From assembly GCF_014692495.1 (NCBI RefSeq), contig NZ_JACOIJ010000012.1, forward strand, positions 1 to 64,000: 64,000 nucleotides of DNA. Reading direction: 5' to 3'. Positions 1-8,476 of this stretch are shown piece after piece; the first letter of the stretch is position 1; each line of letters begins with the position of its first letter. This stretch comes from Sphingobacterium litopenaei. Its GTDB lineage: Bacteria; Bacteroidota; Bacteroidia; Sphingobacteriales; Sphingobacteriaceae. Position numbers and translations under genes: made by a program. The notes beneath the pieces are model-generated. The model was not told the DNA's origin. It saw only the letters and a program-made list of their open reading frames with translations, and searched no databases.

Positions 1-122
1 AAGGATTAAAAATAATATCGTCAGGAACTGGCGATTACACGGGCGGAGACTCAAATAAGACTTTGGCAACAAAGCACAAGTCTGTGAAGCCCGAAGCCCA
101 TTTGTCTTTAGCAAATGGGTAG
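1..122 (+). CDS. 3' end of an unrecognised gene (partial)
   Basis: The frame that begins at base 3 stays open for 39 codons from the window edge to a TAG at 120-122. Its end reads LKIISSGTGDYTGG followed by a basic segment and a tail HLSLANG. The composition (Gly, Ser, Thr, Lys, few rare residues) looks like real protein, but I do not recognise a family. The last 15 bases overlap the end of the convergent DoxX gene. A start would lie to the left of the window, so the length and domain content cannot be judged. It may also be a chance open frame. Confidence 0.4.
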   Translation, partial: GLKIISSGTGDYTGGDSNKTLATKHKSVKPEAHLSLANG

Positions 123-523
123 TTCACCAACGCTATATTTCCCTGCTCCGGCAATAGCCAATGCTATGAAAACTAACATTAATTCCATCGGATGTGAAGC
201 TTTAATAATTCCATCGCCATTTGCTAAGTGCGAAATAGAAACAATAAGCATAGTGAAAGCTAATACGCAAGCTGTGGGACGTGTGAATAAGCCAAGAATG
301 ATTAAAGCTGCTCCTACACTTTCCGCTGCCATTGCTGCAAATCCCCAAAAAGAAGTCATAAAAGTTATACCTATTTTGTGCATGGCTGTTCCTAATTTTT
401 CCCAATTTTCGGGGTCTTTAACTATTTTAGGCATTCCATGAAAGCCAGCATAGAACCTCCGATAGCGACTCTTATAATTAATAATCCTACATCTTTGCGA
501 ATGTGGGTGATGGATCTACTCAT
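108..523 (-). pseudogene. DoxX family membrane protein, frameshifted
   Basis: DoxX-family proteins are small four-helix inner-membrane proteins, often linked to redox or quinone functions. The main part (108-434) keeps helices such as SVGAALIILGLFTRPTACVL and ends AGKYSVGELPIC. The missing N-terminus lies upstream in another frame: an ATG at 521-523 encodes MSRSITHIRKDVGLLIIRVA and continues to MLAF at about 440, where the frame breaks. Adding one C at about 439/440 restores MLAFHGMPKI, the usual family junction, and gives about 138 residues, the normal length. So one base is missing, either a real mutation or a sequencing error. It lies 18 bp after the LD-carboxypeptidase gene and is probably cotranscribed with it. 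Confidence 0.8.
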
Positions 524-541
524 AGTTAGATATGATTTTTA

Positions 542-1441
542 TTATAAATATGTCAGTGTAATTTTTTCTTCTTCTACTGTAAGTTGTACTTCTTTACCCA
601 AAATCAAAGCTCTATTATCCTCCATATGTCCTGCAGGAAATCCGAAAGCAATAGGATATTCATACTCGCGAACTTTATCCATAATGATATCCTCAAAACG
701 TTGTCCAAAAGCTGGGTCTGAATCTTTTAAATCGGTAAAACCACCCACAATTAACCCCGCTAATTTATCCAATTTTCCCGCTCTTTTTAAAGTCCAAAGC
801 ATTCGATCAATATTGTAATGTGATTCACCTACATCTTCGATGAATAGTATTTTACCTTCATAATCTACGTCAGAAGGAGAAGCCAATACACTCTGCAATA
901 AAGCTAAATTTCCTCCCGTTAGGATACCTTTGGATGTTCCATTACGATTGGGATAGATAGAGTTGGAATATGAAATATCAACATTCTCTCCAAAAAGTGC
1001 ATTTCTTAATGTAGTAAGCGATTCTTCACTAGCATCCAAAAAAGATTTAACCATTTGCCCATGGATAGTAGGTATTTGAAAGTTATGTTGAATATGACTA
1101 TGGATGGCTGTAATATCGCTGAAACCAACTATCCATTTTGGTCTTTTCTCAAAAGATGAAAAATCGATTTGGTCAATAATACGTACACATCCATATCCTC
1201 CGCGACCTGCTATGATAGCTTTTATTTCAGGATTATCCAATGCTTCTTGAAAATCCTTGGCTCTTAGTGTGTCACTGCCTGCAAACTGATGGTGTTGAGC
1301 TGTTACAGAAGAATAAATTATAGGTTCTAATCCCCAATTTTTCAGTACCTCATAAGCTTCCGTTAAGTCTACACTAATATAACTGGCTGGGCAAATAACG
1401 GCTATCTTATCACCTTTTTTCAATGGTTGGGGAGTATTCAT
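542..1441 (-). CDS. LD-carboxypeptidase (S66 serine peptidase)
   Basis: S66 peptidases remove the terminal D-alanine from murein tetrapeptides in the cytoplasm during cell-wall recycling. With the start at MNTPQPLKKGDKIAVICPAS the protein has 299 residues, the normal size. The longer open frame adds 30 low-complexity residues that look untranslated. The catalytic triad is visible: nucleophile Ser108 in GFSDITAIH, Glu202 in FIEDVGE and His272 in PAGHMEDN. The glycine-rich GRGGYG at 79-84 also fits the family. It is divergent from metG and is followed closely by the frameshifted DoxX gene. No muropeptide permease is adjacent. The family assignment is firm; the exact substrate is inferred. Confidence 0.88.
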   Translation of the reverse strand: MNTPQPLKKGDKIAVICPASYISVDLTEAYEVLKNWGLEPIIYSSVTAQHHQFAGSDTLRAKDFQEALDNPEIKAIIAGRGGYGCVRIIDQIDFSSFEKRPKWIVGFSDITAIHSHIQHNFQIPTIHGQMVKSFLDASEESLTTLRNALFGENVDISYSNSIYPNRNGTSKGILTGGNLALLQSVLASPSDVDYEGKILFIEDVGESHYNIDRMLWTLKRAGKLDKLAGLIVGGFTDLKDSDPAFGQRFEDIIMDKVREYEYPIAFGFPAGHMEDNRALILGKEVQLTVEEEKITLTYL

Positions 1442-1538
1442 ATTCAATGTTTTAAACGTATATTTTTCAATGTAAATAATTATTGAAGACTTTTTAGAAT
1501 ATTTTGAGCAAGCCTTATTTATTAAGGACAAATTGAAT

Positions 1539-1546
1539 TATCTTTG
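1539..1546 (+). promoter_or_regulatory. -7 box of the metG promoter
   Basis: TATCTTTG matches the Bacteroidota -7 consensus TAnnTTTG exactly. It lies 43 bp before the metG start codon, so transcription would begin about 1551-1555. I see no good TTTG at the expected -33 spacing. Confidence 0.55.
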
Positions 1547-1589
1547 TACTCTAATTTTTAAAAAGTTTTCACCTTAAAAATACAATATA

Positions 1590-3659
1590 TTGAGCAATTT
1601 GTCTAAAAAACGTTATACGATAACTTCGGCTTTGCCGTATGCAAATGGTCCTTTGCATATCGGTCACTTGGCTGGAGCATATATTCCGGGCGATATTTTT
1701 GTGCGCTTTTTGCGTCTGAACAATAAAGATGTGGTGTATGTGTGCGGTTCGGATGAACATGGTGCTGCCATTACGATACGTGCTAAAAAAGAAGGTGTTA
1801 CACCAAGAGAAGTAATTGATAAATACAATAAGCAGATCAAAGAATCTTTCGAAAACTTTGGTATTTCATTTGATATTTACCACCGTACTTCAGAGCCTGT
1901 TCATCATGAATTATCACAAGAGTTTTTCTTGAATTTGTATGAAAAAGGTGAATTTATTGAAAAGTTCTCTGAGCAATATTACGACGAAGAATTTAACCAA
2001 TTCTTAGCGGATAGATATATTACTGGTACATGTCCTCACTGTCAGAATGAAGGCGCCTATGGTGACCAATGCGAAAAATGTGGTACATCATTGAGTCCTA
2101 CAGATTTGATTAATCCGAAATCTACTTTGAGTGGCAAAACACCTATTCTTAAAGAAACAAAACACTGGTATCTGCCATTGGATAAATATCAACCTTGGTT
2201 GGAAGAATGGTTAATCGAGGGTAAAAAGAATGAATTGAAATCCAATGTATTTGGTCAATGCTCTTCTTGGTTGAAATCAGGCTTGCAACCTCGTTCAATG
2301 ACACGTGATTTGGATTGGGGAGTTGATGTTCCTTTAGAAGAAGCAAAAGGTAAAAAGTTGTATGTGTGGTTAGATGCGCCAATAGGTTATATTTCAGCGA
2401 CTAAACAATGGGCTATTGACAATGGCAAAAACTGGGAAGATTATTGGAAGAAACAAGCGAATTCGGAGGACGATTCGACGTTGATTCACTTTATCGGGAA
2501 AGATAATATCGTATTCCACTGTATTATTTTTCCGGCGATATTACATGCGCATGGTGAATATATCTTGCCAGAAAATGTACCAGCAAACGAATTCTTAAAT
2601 TTAGAAGGTGACAAACTTTCTACTTCACGTAACCACGCCGTGTGGTTGCACGAATATTTGGAAGAATTCCCAGATAAGCAAGATGAACTACGTTATGTGT
2701 TGACTTCAATCCTTCCTGAAACATCAGATTCGGAGTTTACATGGAAAGATTTCCAAGCACGTGTTAATAATGAATTGGTTGCGATTTTAGGAAACTTTGT
2801 AAATCGTGTAATGGTTCTTTCACACAAATACTTTGACGGTAAAGTAGTGAAAGGTTCAGAATTTAATGACACAGATAATGCTGTTTTCGACGAATTGGCA
2901 AAATATCCTGGATTAATTGAGCAATCTATCGGTAACTACCGTTTCCGTGAAGCGCTTTCTCACTTTATGAATGCAGCACGTTTGGGTAATAAATATTTGG
3001 CTGACGAAGAGCCTTGGAAAGTTTACAAAACTGATGAAGAGCGTGTTAAAACAGTATTAAATGTCGCGACTCAAATCGTAGCAAATTTGGCTATTCTGGC
3101 GCAGCCCTTTTTGCCTAAGACTTCAGCTAAATTGTTCGAAATGCTAGAACTTCCACAGCAAAATTGGGATAAAGCAGGTACGAAAGATCTTATCTCTACA
3201 AATGCTCAATTGGGTGAAGTTCAAATGTTGTTCGAAAAAATCACAGACGAACAAGTTGAAGCACAATTGCAAAAATTAGCAGAGGCGAAAGCAGCGAATG
3301 CGATTGCGAACACTTCTGTTTCTCCTGCAAAACCAAATATTTCTTTTGATGACTTCATGAAATTGGATATCCGTGTTGGAACAATTTTAGAAGCGGAGAA
3401 AGTGGCGAAAACAAAGAAATTGTTGAAGTTGAAAATCGATACGGGTATTGACCAACGTACGGTAGTTTCGGGTATTGCTGAATTCTTTGCACCAGAAGAT
3501 ATCGTTGGCAAACAAGTTTCAATTTTAGTAAACCTAGAGCCTCGCGAAATCAAAGGTATTCAGTCTCAAGGTATGATTTTGATGGCTGAAGATGCGGATG
3601 GTAGATTAGACTTTGTAAATCCTACTTCGGGTATTAAATCAGGTAGTACGGTAAGATAG
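1590..3659 (+). CDS. metG: methionyl-tRNA synthetase
   Basis: Charges tRNA-Met with methionine in the cytoplasm. The 689 residues comprise a class I Rossmann catalytic domain with HIGH at 23-26, a zinc knuckle with Cys148, Cys151, Cys161 and Cys164 (CPHC and CEKC), the KMSKS loop present as KLSTS near 341-345, an anticodon-binding helical domain, and a C-terminal EMAPII-like tRNA-binding domain from about 588 ([12 protein letters not shown]) to the end. The start is TTG: no ATG lies nearby, and [20 protein letters not shown] is the expected N-terminus. A -7 box precedes it and a strong hairpin follows it. It appears to be monocistronic. Confidence 0.97.
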   Translation: MSNLSKKRYTITSALPYANGPLHIGHLAGAYIPGDIFVRFLRLNNKDVVYVCGSDEHGAAITIRAKKEGVTPREVIDKYNKQIKESFENFGISFDIYHRTSEPVHHELSQEFFLNLYEKGEFIEKFSEQYYDEEFNQFLADRYITGTCPHCQNEGAYGDQCEKCGTSLSPTDLINPKSTLSGKTPILKETKHWYLPLDKYQPWLEEWLIEGKKNELKSNVFGQCSSWLKSGLQPRSMTRDLDWGVDVPLEEAKGKKLYVWLDAPIGYISATKQWAIDNGKNWEDYWKKQANSEDDSTLIHFIGKDNIVFHCIIFPAILHAHGEYILPENVPANEFLNLEGDKLSTSRNHAVWLHEYLEEFPDKQDELRYVLTSILPETSDSEFTWKDFQARVNNELVAILGNFVNRVMVLSHKYFDGKVVKGSEFNDTDNAVFDELAKYPGLIEQSIGNYRFREALSHFMNAARLGNKYLADEEPWKVYKTDEERVKTVLNVATQIVANLAILAQPFLPKTSAKLFEMLELPQQNWDKAGTKDLISTNAQLGEVQMLFEKITDEQVEAQLQKLAEAKAANAIANTSVSPAKPNISFDDFMKLDIRVGTILEAEKVAKTKKLLKLKIDTGIDQRTVVSGIAEFFAPEDIVGKQVSILVNLEPREIKGIQSQGMILMAEDADGRLDFVNPTSGIKSGSTVR

Positions 3660-3682
3660 TCTTGGACTAAGATATATAGTGG

Positions 3683-3714
3683 AAAGAGCAAAGATGTTTA
3701 CGCCTTTGCTCTTT
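3683..3714. terminator. terminator after metG
   Basis: Perfect 11-bp stem AAAGAGCAAAG / CTTTGCTCTTT around a 10-nt loop, with a short T-run on the + strand. It sits between the convergent metG and brnQ genes and serves metG best. Confidence 0.8.
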
Positions 3715-3765
3715 TTATGGATACTAATTTATTTCTGTTGTTTTTGACAAATACCCAATCAATTT

Positions 3766-5061
3766 TTAAAGCGTTGCCAGCTTTTTGGCTTTACTCATTA
3801 GCAAGCCTATAATGAATCCAATGAAGGAAGGTAATATCCAGCCTAAGTCTATATCAAAAAATGGTAGGAGATTAAATCGTGAAATCCATTCCGGACTTAA
3901 TAATCCCAATATTTTTAAAACTCCAATAATAGCAATTAATGTAGCACCAATTAATGCCCCTATGTAAGGTTGTTTAGTCTTTACAAAGCTTCCAAATAGT
4001 ATGATATATAATACTAAAGTGATGACAATAGGATAAACAAATGCAAGTGGAGGGTAAGCAAATTTAATGATGTTGTCAACTCCGGTCACAGCTAAAGCAG
4101 CAGAAACCACACAACAAAGAGTTACCAACAATTTATAACTCAATTTTCCCCCAGATAAATCTGAGAAAAAAGAACCTACAGCTGAAGTTAAAGCAATAGA
4201 AGTGGTAAGGCATGCCAAAGCGATACTGATAGAAATAGCGATCATACCATAATCTCCTAAAGTGCTTTTAGCAATATGAATCAATAAGGCCGATCGACTG
4301 ATGCTCGCATCCGCAATATTCGAGGTCGCCCCTAAATATACTAATCCTCCGTATATTATAAACAGACAGATAGCTGATAGGGCCCCTGAAGATATGACTA
4401 CCGAACTTTTCTCTTGTACGCTGTTATAGCCTTTGGCTTTTGCTGCATGGATAATTATTCCAGCGAAAATCACCGAAGCTAATACATCCAATGTTTGATA
4501 ACCTTCGGTAAATCCTAGTGAAAAAGAATCTAAAGCCGTTAATGAGCTACTGGAATATTCTCCTAGTGGATTAAATATTCCAACTGCAATCAGTAAAAGT
4601 AGTAATATAAGAAGGGCCGGGGTAAGAATATTTCCAATGATATCCACTACTTTTGACGGAACAATAGTCAACGCCCAAGTGATCCCGAAAAAAAGTATAG
4701 AAGAAACTATAGGATTAAAATTTGGAAAATTTGGAAGAAGCCCTACTTCGTAAGTTGTGGCTGCAGTTCTTGGGATAGCGATCAATGGACCAATACATAG
4801 CATAATTATAAATCCTAAAATAGGAGCTAATTTTGGATGCACTTTGTTACCTAAGTCTTGTAAAGAATTGCCAGATTTAACGATAGAAAGAATTCCTAAA
4901 AAAGGCAATAGTATCCCTGTTAAGCCAAAAGCCAATATGGTAATCCAAACATGATCGCCAATTTGTAATCCAATAAAGGGAGGTAGTAATAAATTGCCTG
5001 CTCCAAAGAACATTGCAAATAGGGCAAATCCAATAGTAATAATGTCTTGGTTCTTCTTCAT
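3766..5061 (-). CDS. brnQ: branched-chain amino acid carrier (LIVCS family)
   Basis: Sodium- or proton-coupled uptake of leucine, isoleucine and valine across the inner membrane. The 431-residue protein is almost entirely hydrophobic, with about 12 predicted helices. The family signature FFGAGNLLLPP lies at 18-28, and the loop with GPLIAIPRTAATTYEVG is characteristic. Length and N-terminus (MKKNQDIITIGFALFAMFFG) match BrnQ. It begins 9 bp after folP and is probably cotranscribed with it, although no functional link between folate synthesis and amino-acid uptake is evident. Confidence 0.93.
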   Translation of the reverse strand: MKKNQDIITIGFALFAMFFGAGNLLLPPFIGLQIGDHVWITILAFGLTGILLPFLGILSIVKSGNSLQDLGNKVHPKLAPILGFIIMLCIGPLIAIPRTAATTYEVGLLPNFPNFNPIVSSILFFGITWALTIVPSKVVDIIGNILTPALLILLLLLIAVGIFNPLGEYSSSSLTALDSFSLGFTEGYQTLDVLASVIFAGIIIHAAKAKGYNSVQEKSSVVISSGALSAICLFIIYGGLVYLGATSNIADASISRSALLIHIAKSTLGDYGMIAISISIALACLTTSIALTSAVGSFFSDLSGGKLSYKLLVTLCCVVSAALAVTGVDNIIKFAYPPLAFVYPIVITLVLYIILFGSFVKTKQPYIGALIGATLIAIIGVLKILGLLSPEWISRFNLLPFFDIDLGWILPSFIGFIIGLLMSKAKKLATL

Positions 5062-5070
5062 TAGGTAGGG

Positions 5071-5910
5071 TTAGAATAATAGGTGGGTAAGTTGTTTAGC
5101 TTCTTTCACGTCGTGCACACGAAGAATTTGCACACCTCTCTCCAATAATAAGGTGTTTAAAGCTGTAGTGGCATTTAACGATTCTTGAGGCGTAACGCCT
5201 AATTTTTTATAAATCATTGATTTTCGAGAAATACCGCCCAATATTGGTAGACCGTGATAATGCAATTCATTTACACGCAGTAGCAATTCATAATTTTGTT
5301 CTATAGTTTTGGCGAAGCCAAATCCGGGATCAAGAATAATATCTTTTACACCCAATTCTCTTAATTTTGAAATCTTATCTCCTAAATCTACGGCCACATC
5401 ATTTACTACATCATCATAGTCAGTTAGTTGTTGCATGGTCTCAGGTGTGCCTCGCATATGCATTAGAATATACGGTACTTTTAATTCAGCTACGGTCTTA
5501 AACATATCTTCGTCCAAAAGTCCTCCTGAAATATCATTGATAATATGTGCGCCTGACTTAATAGAAGCTTTTGCGACATCCGCTCTGAAGGTGTCAATAG
5601 AAAGTGGAATTTGAGGGAATTCTTCTACAAGAGCTTCAATAATAGGAATAGCTCTGTCTATTTCCTCTTGTGAAGATATCATTGGTGCTCCTGGGCGGGA
5701 TGAATAAGCACCTACATCAATAATATCGACACCATCATTTATCATATGAGAAGCGTGATCAATAGCATTCTCTAAGGAATTGTGTTTTCCACCATCAAAG
5801 AAAGAGTCAGGAGTAATATTAAGAATTCCCATGATTATAGGTTTCTCAAACGTCATCAACGAGCCTTTGATATTGATAGATTGGCATGGGGAAGGCTTTA
5901 GCATCTTCAT
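5071..5910 (-). CDS. folP: dihydropteroate synthase
   Basis: Joins p-aminobenzoate to the pterin pyrophosphate in folate synthesis; it is the sulfonamide target. The TIM-barrel signatures are present: GILNITPDSFFDGG at 28-41, the DVGAYSSRPGA loop at 66-76, and the GGISRKS phosphate-binding motif near 225-230. At 279 residues it has the usual length. The start at residue 1 or 3 is kept because INIKGSL upstream of the barrel is part of the family N-terminus. Only 16 bp separate the start from the terminator of the preceding DUF4920 gene, so its promoter must overlap that hairpin or transcription must read through. Confidence 0.95.
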   Translation of the reverse strand: MKMLKPSPCQSINIKGSLMTFEKPIIMGILNITPDSFFDGGKHNSLENAIDHASHMINDGVDIIDVGAYSSRPGAPMISSQEEIDRAIPIIEALVEEFPQIPLSIDTFRADVAKASIKSGAHIINDISGGLLDEDMFKTVAELKVPYILMHMRGTPETMQQLTDYDDVVNDVAVDLGDKISKLRELGVKDIILDPGFGFAKTIEQNYELLLRVNELHYHGLPILGGISRKSMIYKKLGVTPQESLNATTALNTLLLERGVQILRVHDVKEAKQLTHLLF

Positions 5911-5926
5911 AACTGTAAAAATATAA

Positions 5927-5956
5927 AAAAGGCTGTAATTTTCACTACAGCCTTTT
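5927..5956 (-). terminator. terminator of the dapD-tsaC-DUF4920 run
   Basis: Perfect 11-bp stem (AAAAGGCTGTA / TACAGCCTTTT on the + strand) with an 8-nt loop. Read leftward it ends in a run of six T, so it terminates the DUF4920 gene just before folP. Confidence 0.82.
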
Positions 5957-5976
5957 GGTTCTGGTATTTGAAAATA

Positions 5977-6456
5977 TTATTTCACTACTAATACGCCATC
6001 AGCCACAATGTTGATGTCTGTTTTAGGTTGCGTAATCTTAGCAATTTCTTCTGCACTTTTGCCAGCATCTTCTGCATTATGTTGCAATTGTTTTACAGAA
6101 AGCTCTTTCACTTTAGCTTTGCCTTCTAATACTACAGTTTTGCCTACAATATCAGTAGGAACAAAATATCCGTAATCTTTGAAGCGAACCATAATTGGCT
6201 CTTCTTGACCTTCACGCTTTAATGTTAGAAAACATCCTTTCTTTTTACAAACACCTATCACTTCACCCTCTATTTTACCCGTGTATTCTTTTTTAGATTT
6301 TAGGGTGTTTTCCAATTTTTGTACTGAAATCGCATTTTTGTTGTTGATAGCTTTGCCATATTGCACACCTGCTTTAGCGGGTTTGATATTTTCTTGTGCA
6401 AAAGCAACTGTAGTTAATGCGATTAAGCATGCACAAAGGCTAATTAACTTTTTCAT
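5977..6456 (-). CDS. secreted DUF4920 protein
   Basis: Start chosen at MKKLISLCACLIALTTVAFA, a clear signal peptide ending AFAQ; the longer frame adds nine residues that run into tsaC. The mature part (about 138 residues) carries the DUF4920 core: EGEVIGVCKKKGCFLTLKRE, with the conserved Cys pair, followed by IMVRFKDYGYFVPTDIVGK, typical of a small beta-barrel (OB-like) fold. The C-terminal half has a lysine-rich helix and a last strand ADGVLVVK. The molecular role of the family is unknown. The gene starts 7 bp after tsaC, so the two are cotranscribed, and a terminator follows immediately. Confidence 0.85.
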   Translation of the reverse strand: MKKLISLCACLIALTTVAFAQENIKPAKAGVQYGKAINNKNAISVQKLENTLKSKKEYTGKIEGEVIGVCKKKGCFLTLKREGQEEPIMVRFKDYGYFVPTDIVGKTVVLEGKAKVKELSVKQLQHNAEDAGKSAEEIAKITQPKTDINIVADGVLVVK

Positions 6457-6463
6457 GGTATTA

Positions 6464-7045
6464 TTATTTACGTATAAATTCAAATTTTCCAGATGGATCC
6501 AACTTCATGATAATTGAAGGTTTGCCTTTTGCGGTATCTTGTTGCCCAAATTTAACAACATAGTCTACACCTTCTTTAATTTCACCCGCGATTTCATCGA
6601 AATTCGCAGCGGATGGTTGTCCACTAAGATTGGCTGAAGTAGAAATGATAGGTTTTCTAAATCGCTGCAACAATTGTTGGCAGAAAGGATGATCTACAAT
6701 ACGTATGCCTATACTACCATCTTCTGCAATTGCATTTTCAGCTAGATTCTTAGCACCTGAATAAATGATAGTCATTGGTCTATCCGTTGCTTCGATTAAT
6801 TCATAAGCTACATCTGGAATATCCTTTACATAGCTTGCCAACTGATTGTCGTTGTGCAGCAGGATAAGCATACTTTTGCTTTTATCTCTTCCTTTCAAAG
6901 CAAATACCTTTTCCACCGCTTCTGCATTAGTAGCATCACAGCCGATTCCCCAAATGGTATCCGTGGGATACAAAATGAGTCCGCCGTTTTTTAATGTTTC
7001 TAAAGCCTGATTAATATCCTCTCTATCCACAAATGTATTCGCCAT
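6464..7045 (-). CDS. tsaC: L-threonylcarbamoyladenylate synthase (YrdC/Sua5 family)
   Basis: Makes threonylcarbamoyl-AMP from threonine, bicarbonate and ATP for the t6A37 modification of ANN-decoding tRNAs. The YrdC fold is recognised by LYPTDTIWGIGCDATN near 25-40, the basic loop KGRDKSKSM at 51-59 and ISTSANLSGQPSA near 145-157. I prefer the start at MANTFVDRED (193 residues), 16 bp after dapD; a longer form beginning MLFNNKLID would overlap dapD by 11 bp. There is no C-terminal Sua5 domain, so it is the short TsaC type. It sits in a run dapD-tsaC-DUF4920. Confidence 0.93.
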   Translation of the reverse strand: MANTFVDREDINQALETLKNGGLILYPTDTIWGIGCDATNAEAVEKVFALKGRDKSKSMLILLHNDNQLASYVKDIPDVAYELIEATDRPMTIIYSGAKNLAENAIAEDGSIGIRIVDHPFCQQLLQRFRKPIISTSANLSGQPSAANFDEIAGEIKEGVDYVVKFGQQDTAKGKPSIIMKLDPSGKFEFIRK

Positions 7046-7061
7046 ATCTATTAATTTGTTA

Positions 7062-7883
7062 TTAAACAGCAACGTTATGCTCGCGCAAAGCGTCGTTTAA
7101 TGAAGTTTTCTTGTCTGTTGATTCTTTACGTTGACCAATGATCAAGGCACATGGTACTTGATATTCGCCAGCAGGGAATTTCTTAGTGTAAGAACCAGGT
7201 ATTACTACCGAACGAGCTGGCACATATCCTTTGTATTCTTTTGGCTCTGGACCTGAAACGTCGATAATCTTAGTAGAAGCTGTTAATACGACGTTAGCAC
7301 CTAATACTGCTTCAGTTTCAACACGAACACCTTCAACCACAATAGCACGAGAACCTACGAATACGTTGTCTTCAATGATAACTGGAGAAGCTTGGACTGG
7401 TTCCAATACACCACCAATTCCAACACCGCCTGATAAGTGTACGTTTTTACCAATTTGTGCACATGATCCAACTGTAGCCCATGTATCCACCATGGTACCT
7501 TCGTCAACAAATGCACCAATATTTACGTAGGAAGGCATCATAATTACACCTTTAGCCAAATAAGCTCCATAACGAGCAGAAGCACCAGGTACTACACGTA
7601 CCCCCAATTCTTTATAGTTGGTTTTTAATTTCATTTTATCGTGGTAAACGAAAGGCGCATTTTCGATCACTTTCATATCACGAATAGGGAAATAAAGAAT
7701 AACTGCTTTTTTTATCCAGTCATTTACGTGCCAGCGATTTCCAAGCGGTTCAGCTACACGTAATTCACCATTATCCAATTTCATAATGATGGACTGTACA
7801 GCCTCAAAGTATTCTTTATTGCCTAATAATTGTCTATCTTCCCAAGCTTCTTCGATTAATTTTTGAAGTTTTTGAATTTCCAT
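7062..7883 (-). CDS. dapD: tetrahydrodipicolinate N-succinyltransferase
   Basis: Succinylates tetrahydrodipicolinate with succinyl-CoA in the diaminopimelate/lysine pathway. The 273 residues show an N-terminal helical domain (MEIQKLQKLIEEAWEDRQLL), then hexapeptide repeats forming a left-handed beta-helix, for example GTMVDTWATVGSCAQIGKNV near 129-148, and the C-terminal SVVIPGSYTKKFPAGEY segment. Length and order match trimeric DapD. It is the first gene of the leftward run with tsaC and the DUF4920 gene. The upstream CATATTTG differs from the -7 consensus at one position. Confidence 0.96.
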   Translation of the reverse strand: MEIQKLQKLIEEAWEDRQLLGNKEYFEAVQSIIMKLDNGELRVAEPLGNRWHVNDWIKKAVILYFPIRDMKVIENAPFVYHDKMKLKTNYKELGVRVVPGASARYGAYLAKGVIMMPSYVNIGAFVDEGTMVDTWATVGSCAQIGKNVHLSGGVGIGGVLEPVQASPVIIEDNVFVGSRAIVVEGVRVETEAVLGANVVLTASTKIIDVSGPEPKEYKGYVPARSVVIPGSYTKKFPAGEYQVPCALIIGQRKESTDKKTSLNDALREHNVAV

Positions 7884-7988
7884 TTTCTTATATAAATCTC
7901 TAAATATTAACTACAAATATGCTCATTTTTCTGCAAATCAATAGCGTGTAGAAGTCATTATTTTGAAAGAATGTTAGTATTTTTGGAT

Positions 7989-8399
7989 ATGGCAAGTGAA
8001 TCGGAAAAATTACGTATTGATAAATATTTGTGGGCTATTCGTATCTTCAAAACTCGTAGCTTGGCTACGGAAGCTTGCAAAGCCGGACGTGTGAAGCTGA
8101 ATGGACAAAATATAAAACCTTCTTATGTTGTCAAAGTAGGAGAGATCTACGCTATTCAAAAAGGAATTGAACGAAAAGTAATCTTAGTGACAGGATTGTT
8201 GGAAAGAAGAGTAGATGCCAAAACAGCTGTTCAATATTATGAAGATCATACTCCAGTAGAGGAAACCTATGGTTTTAAATCGGTGTTCCAAGCTCCAATC
8301 TTAAAGCGTGATAGAGGAACAGGACGTCCAACCAAACGTGATCGTCGTGAAATAGATGATCTAAAGGCCAGTGAATGGTGGGATCAGGAAGAAGATTAG
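7989..8399 (+). CDS. S4-domain RNA-binding protein, Hsp15 (HslR) family
   Basis: Hsp15-type proteins bind stalled 50S subunits that carry nascent peptidyl-tRNA after heat stress. The S4 RNA-binding domain covers about residues 6-65 (LRIDKYLWAIRIFKTRSLA, then GRVKLNGQNIKPSYVVKVGE). The tail is very basic, DRGTGRPTKRDRREID, as in HslR. I chose MASESEKLRID (136 residues) as the start; six more codons are open upstream. TATTTTTG, a -7-like box at 7978-7985, lies immediately before this ATG and would make the transcript nearly leaderless, but this is uncertain. A long bidirectional hairpin follows. Confidence 0.85.
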   Translation: MASESEKLRIDKYLWAIRIFKTRSLATEACKAGRVKLNGQNIKPSYVVKVGEIYAIQKGIERKVILVTGLLERRVDAKTAVQYYEDHTPVEETYGFKSVFQAPILKRDRGTGRPTKRDRREIDDLKASEWWDQEED

Positions 8400-8418
8400 T
8401 TTAAGACATTGGAAACAT

Positions 8419-8462
8419 AAAAAAGCAAAATCCTCAAAGTTATTTGAGGATTTTGCTTTTTT
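8419..8462. terminator. bidirectional terminator between the Hsp15 gene and gltA
   Basis: Perfect 20-bp stem with a 4-nt loop GTTA. The core is GCAAAATCCTCAAA paired with TTTGAGGATTTTGC, flanked by A6 and T6 so that it works in both directions for the convergent genes. Confidence 0.92.
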
Positions 8463-8476
8463 ATAAGGATAATAGA

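Noticed and set aside
97-119. 8-bp hairpin CCCATTTG/CAAATGGG at the left edge
   Set aside because: Lies inside coding sequence of both convergent genes and has no T-run, so it is not called a terminator.
438-818. 126-codon open frame on the + strand
   Set aside because: Antisense to the LD-carboxypeptidase and to the displaced N-terminus of the DoxX gene; composition is that of a shadow frame.
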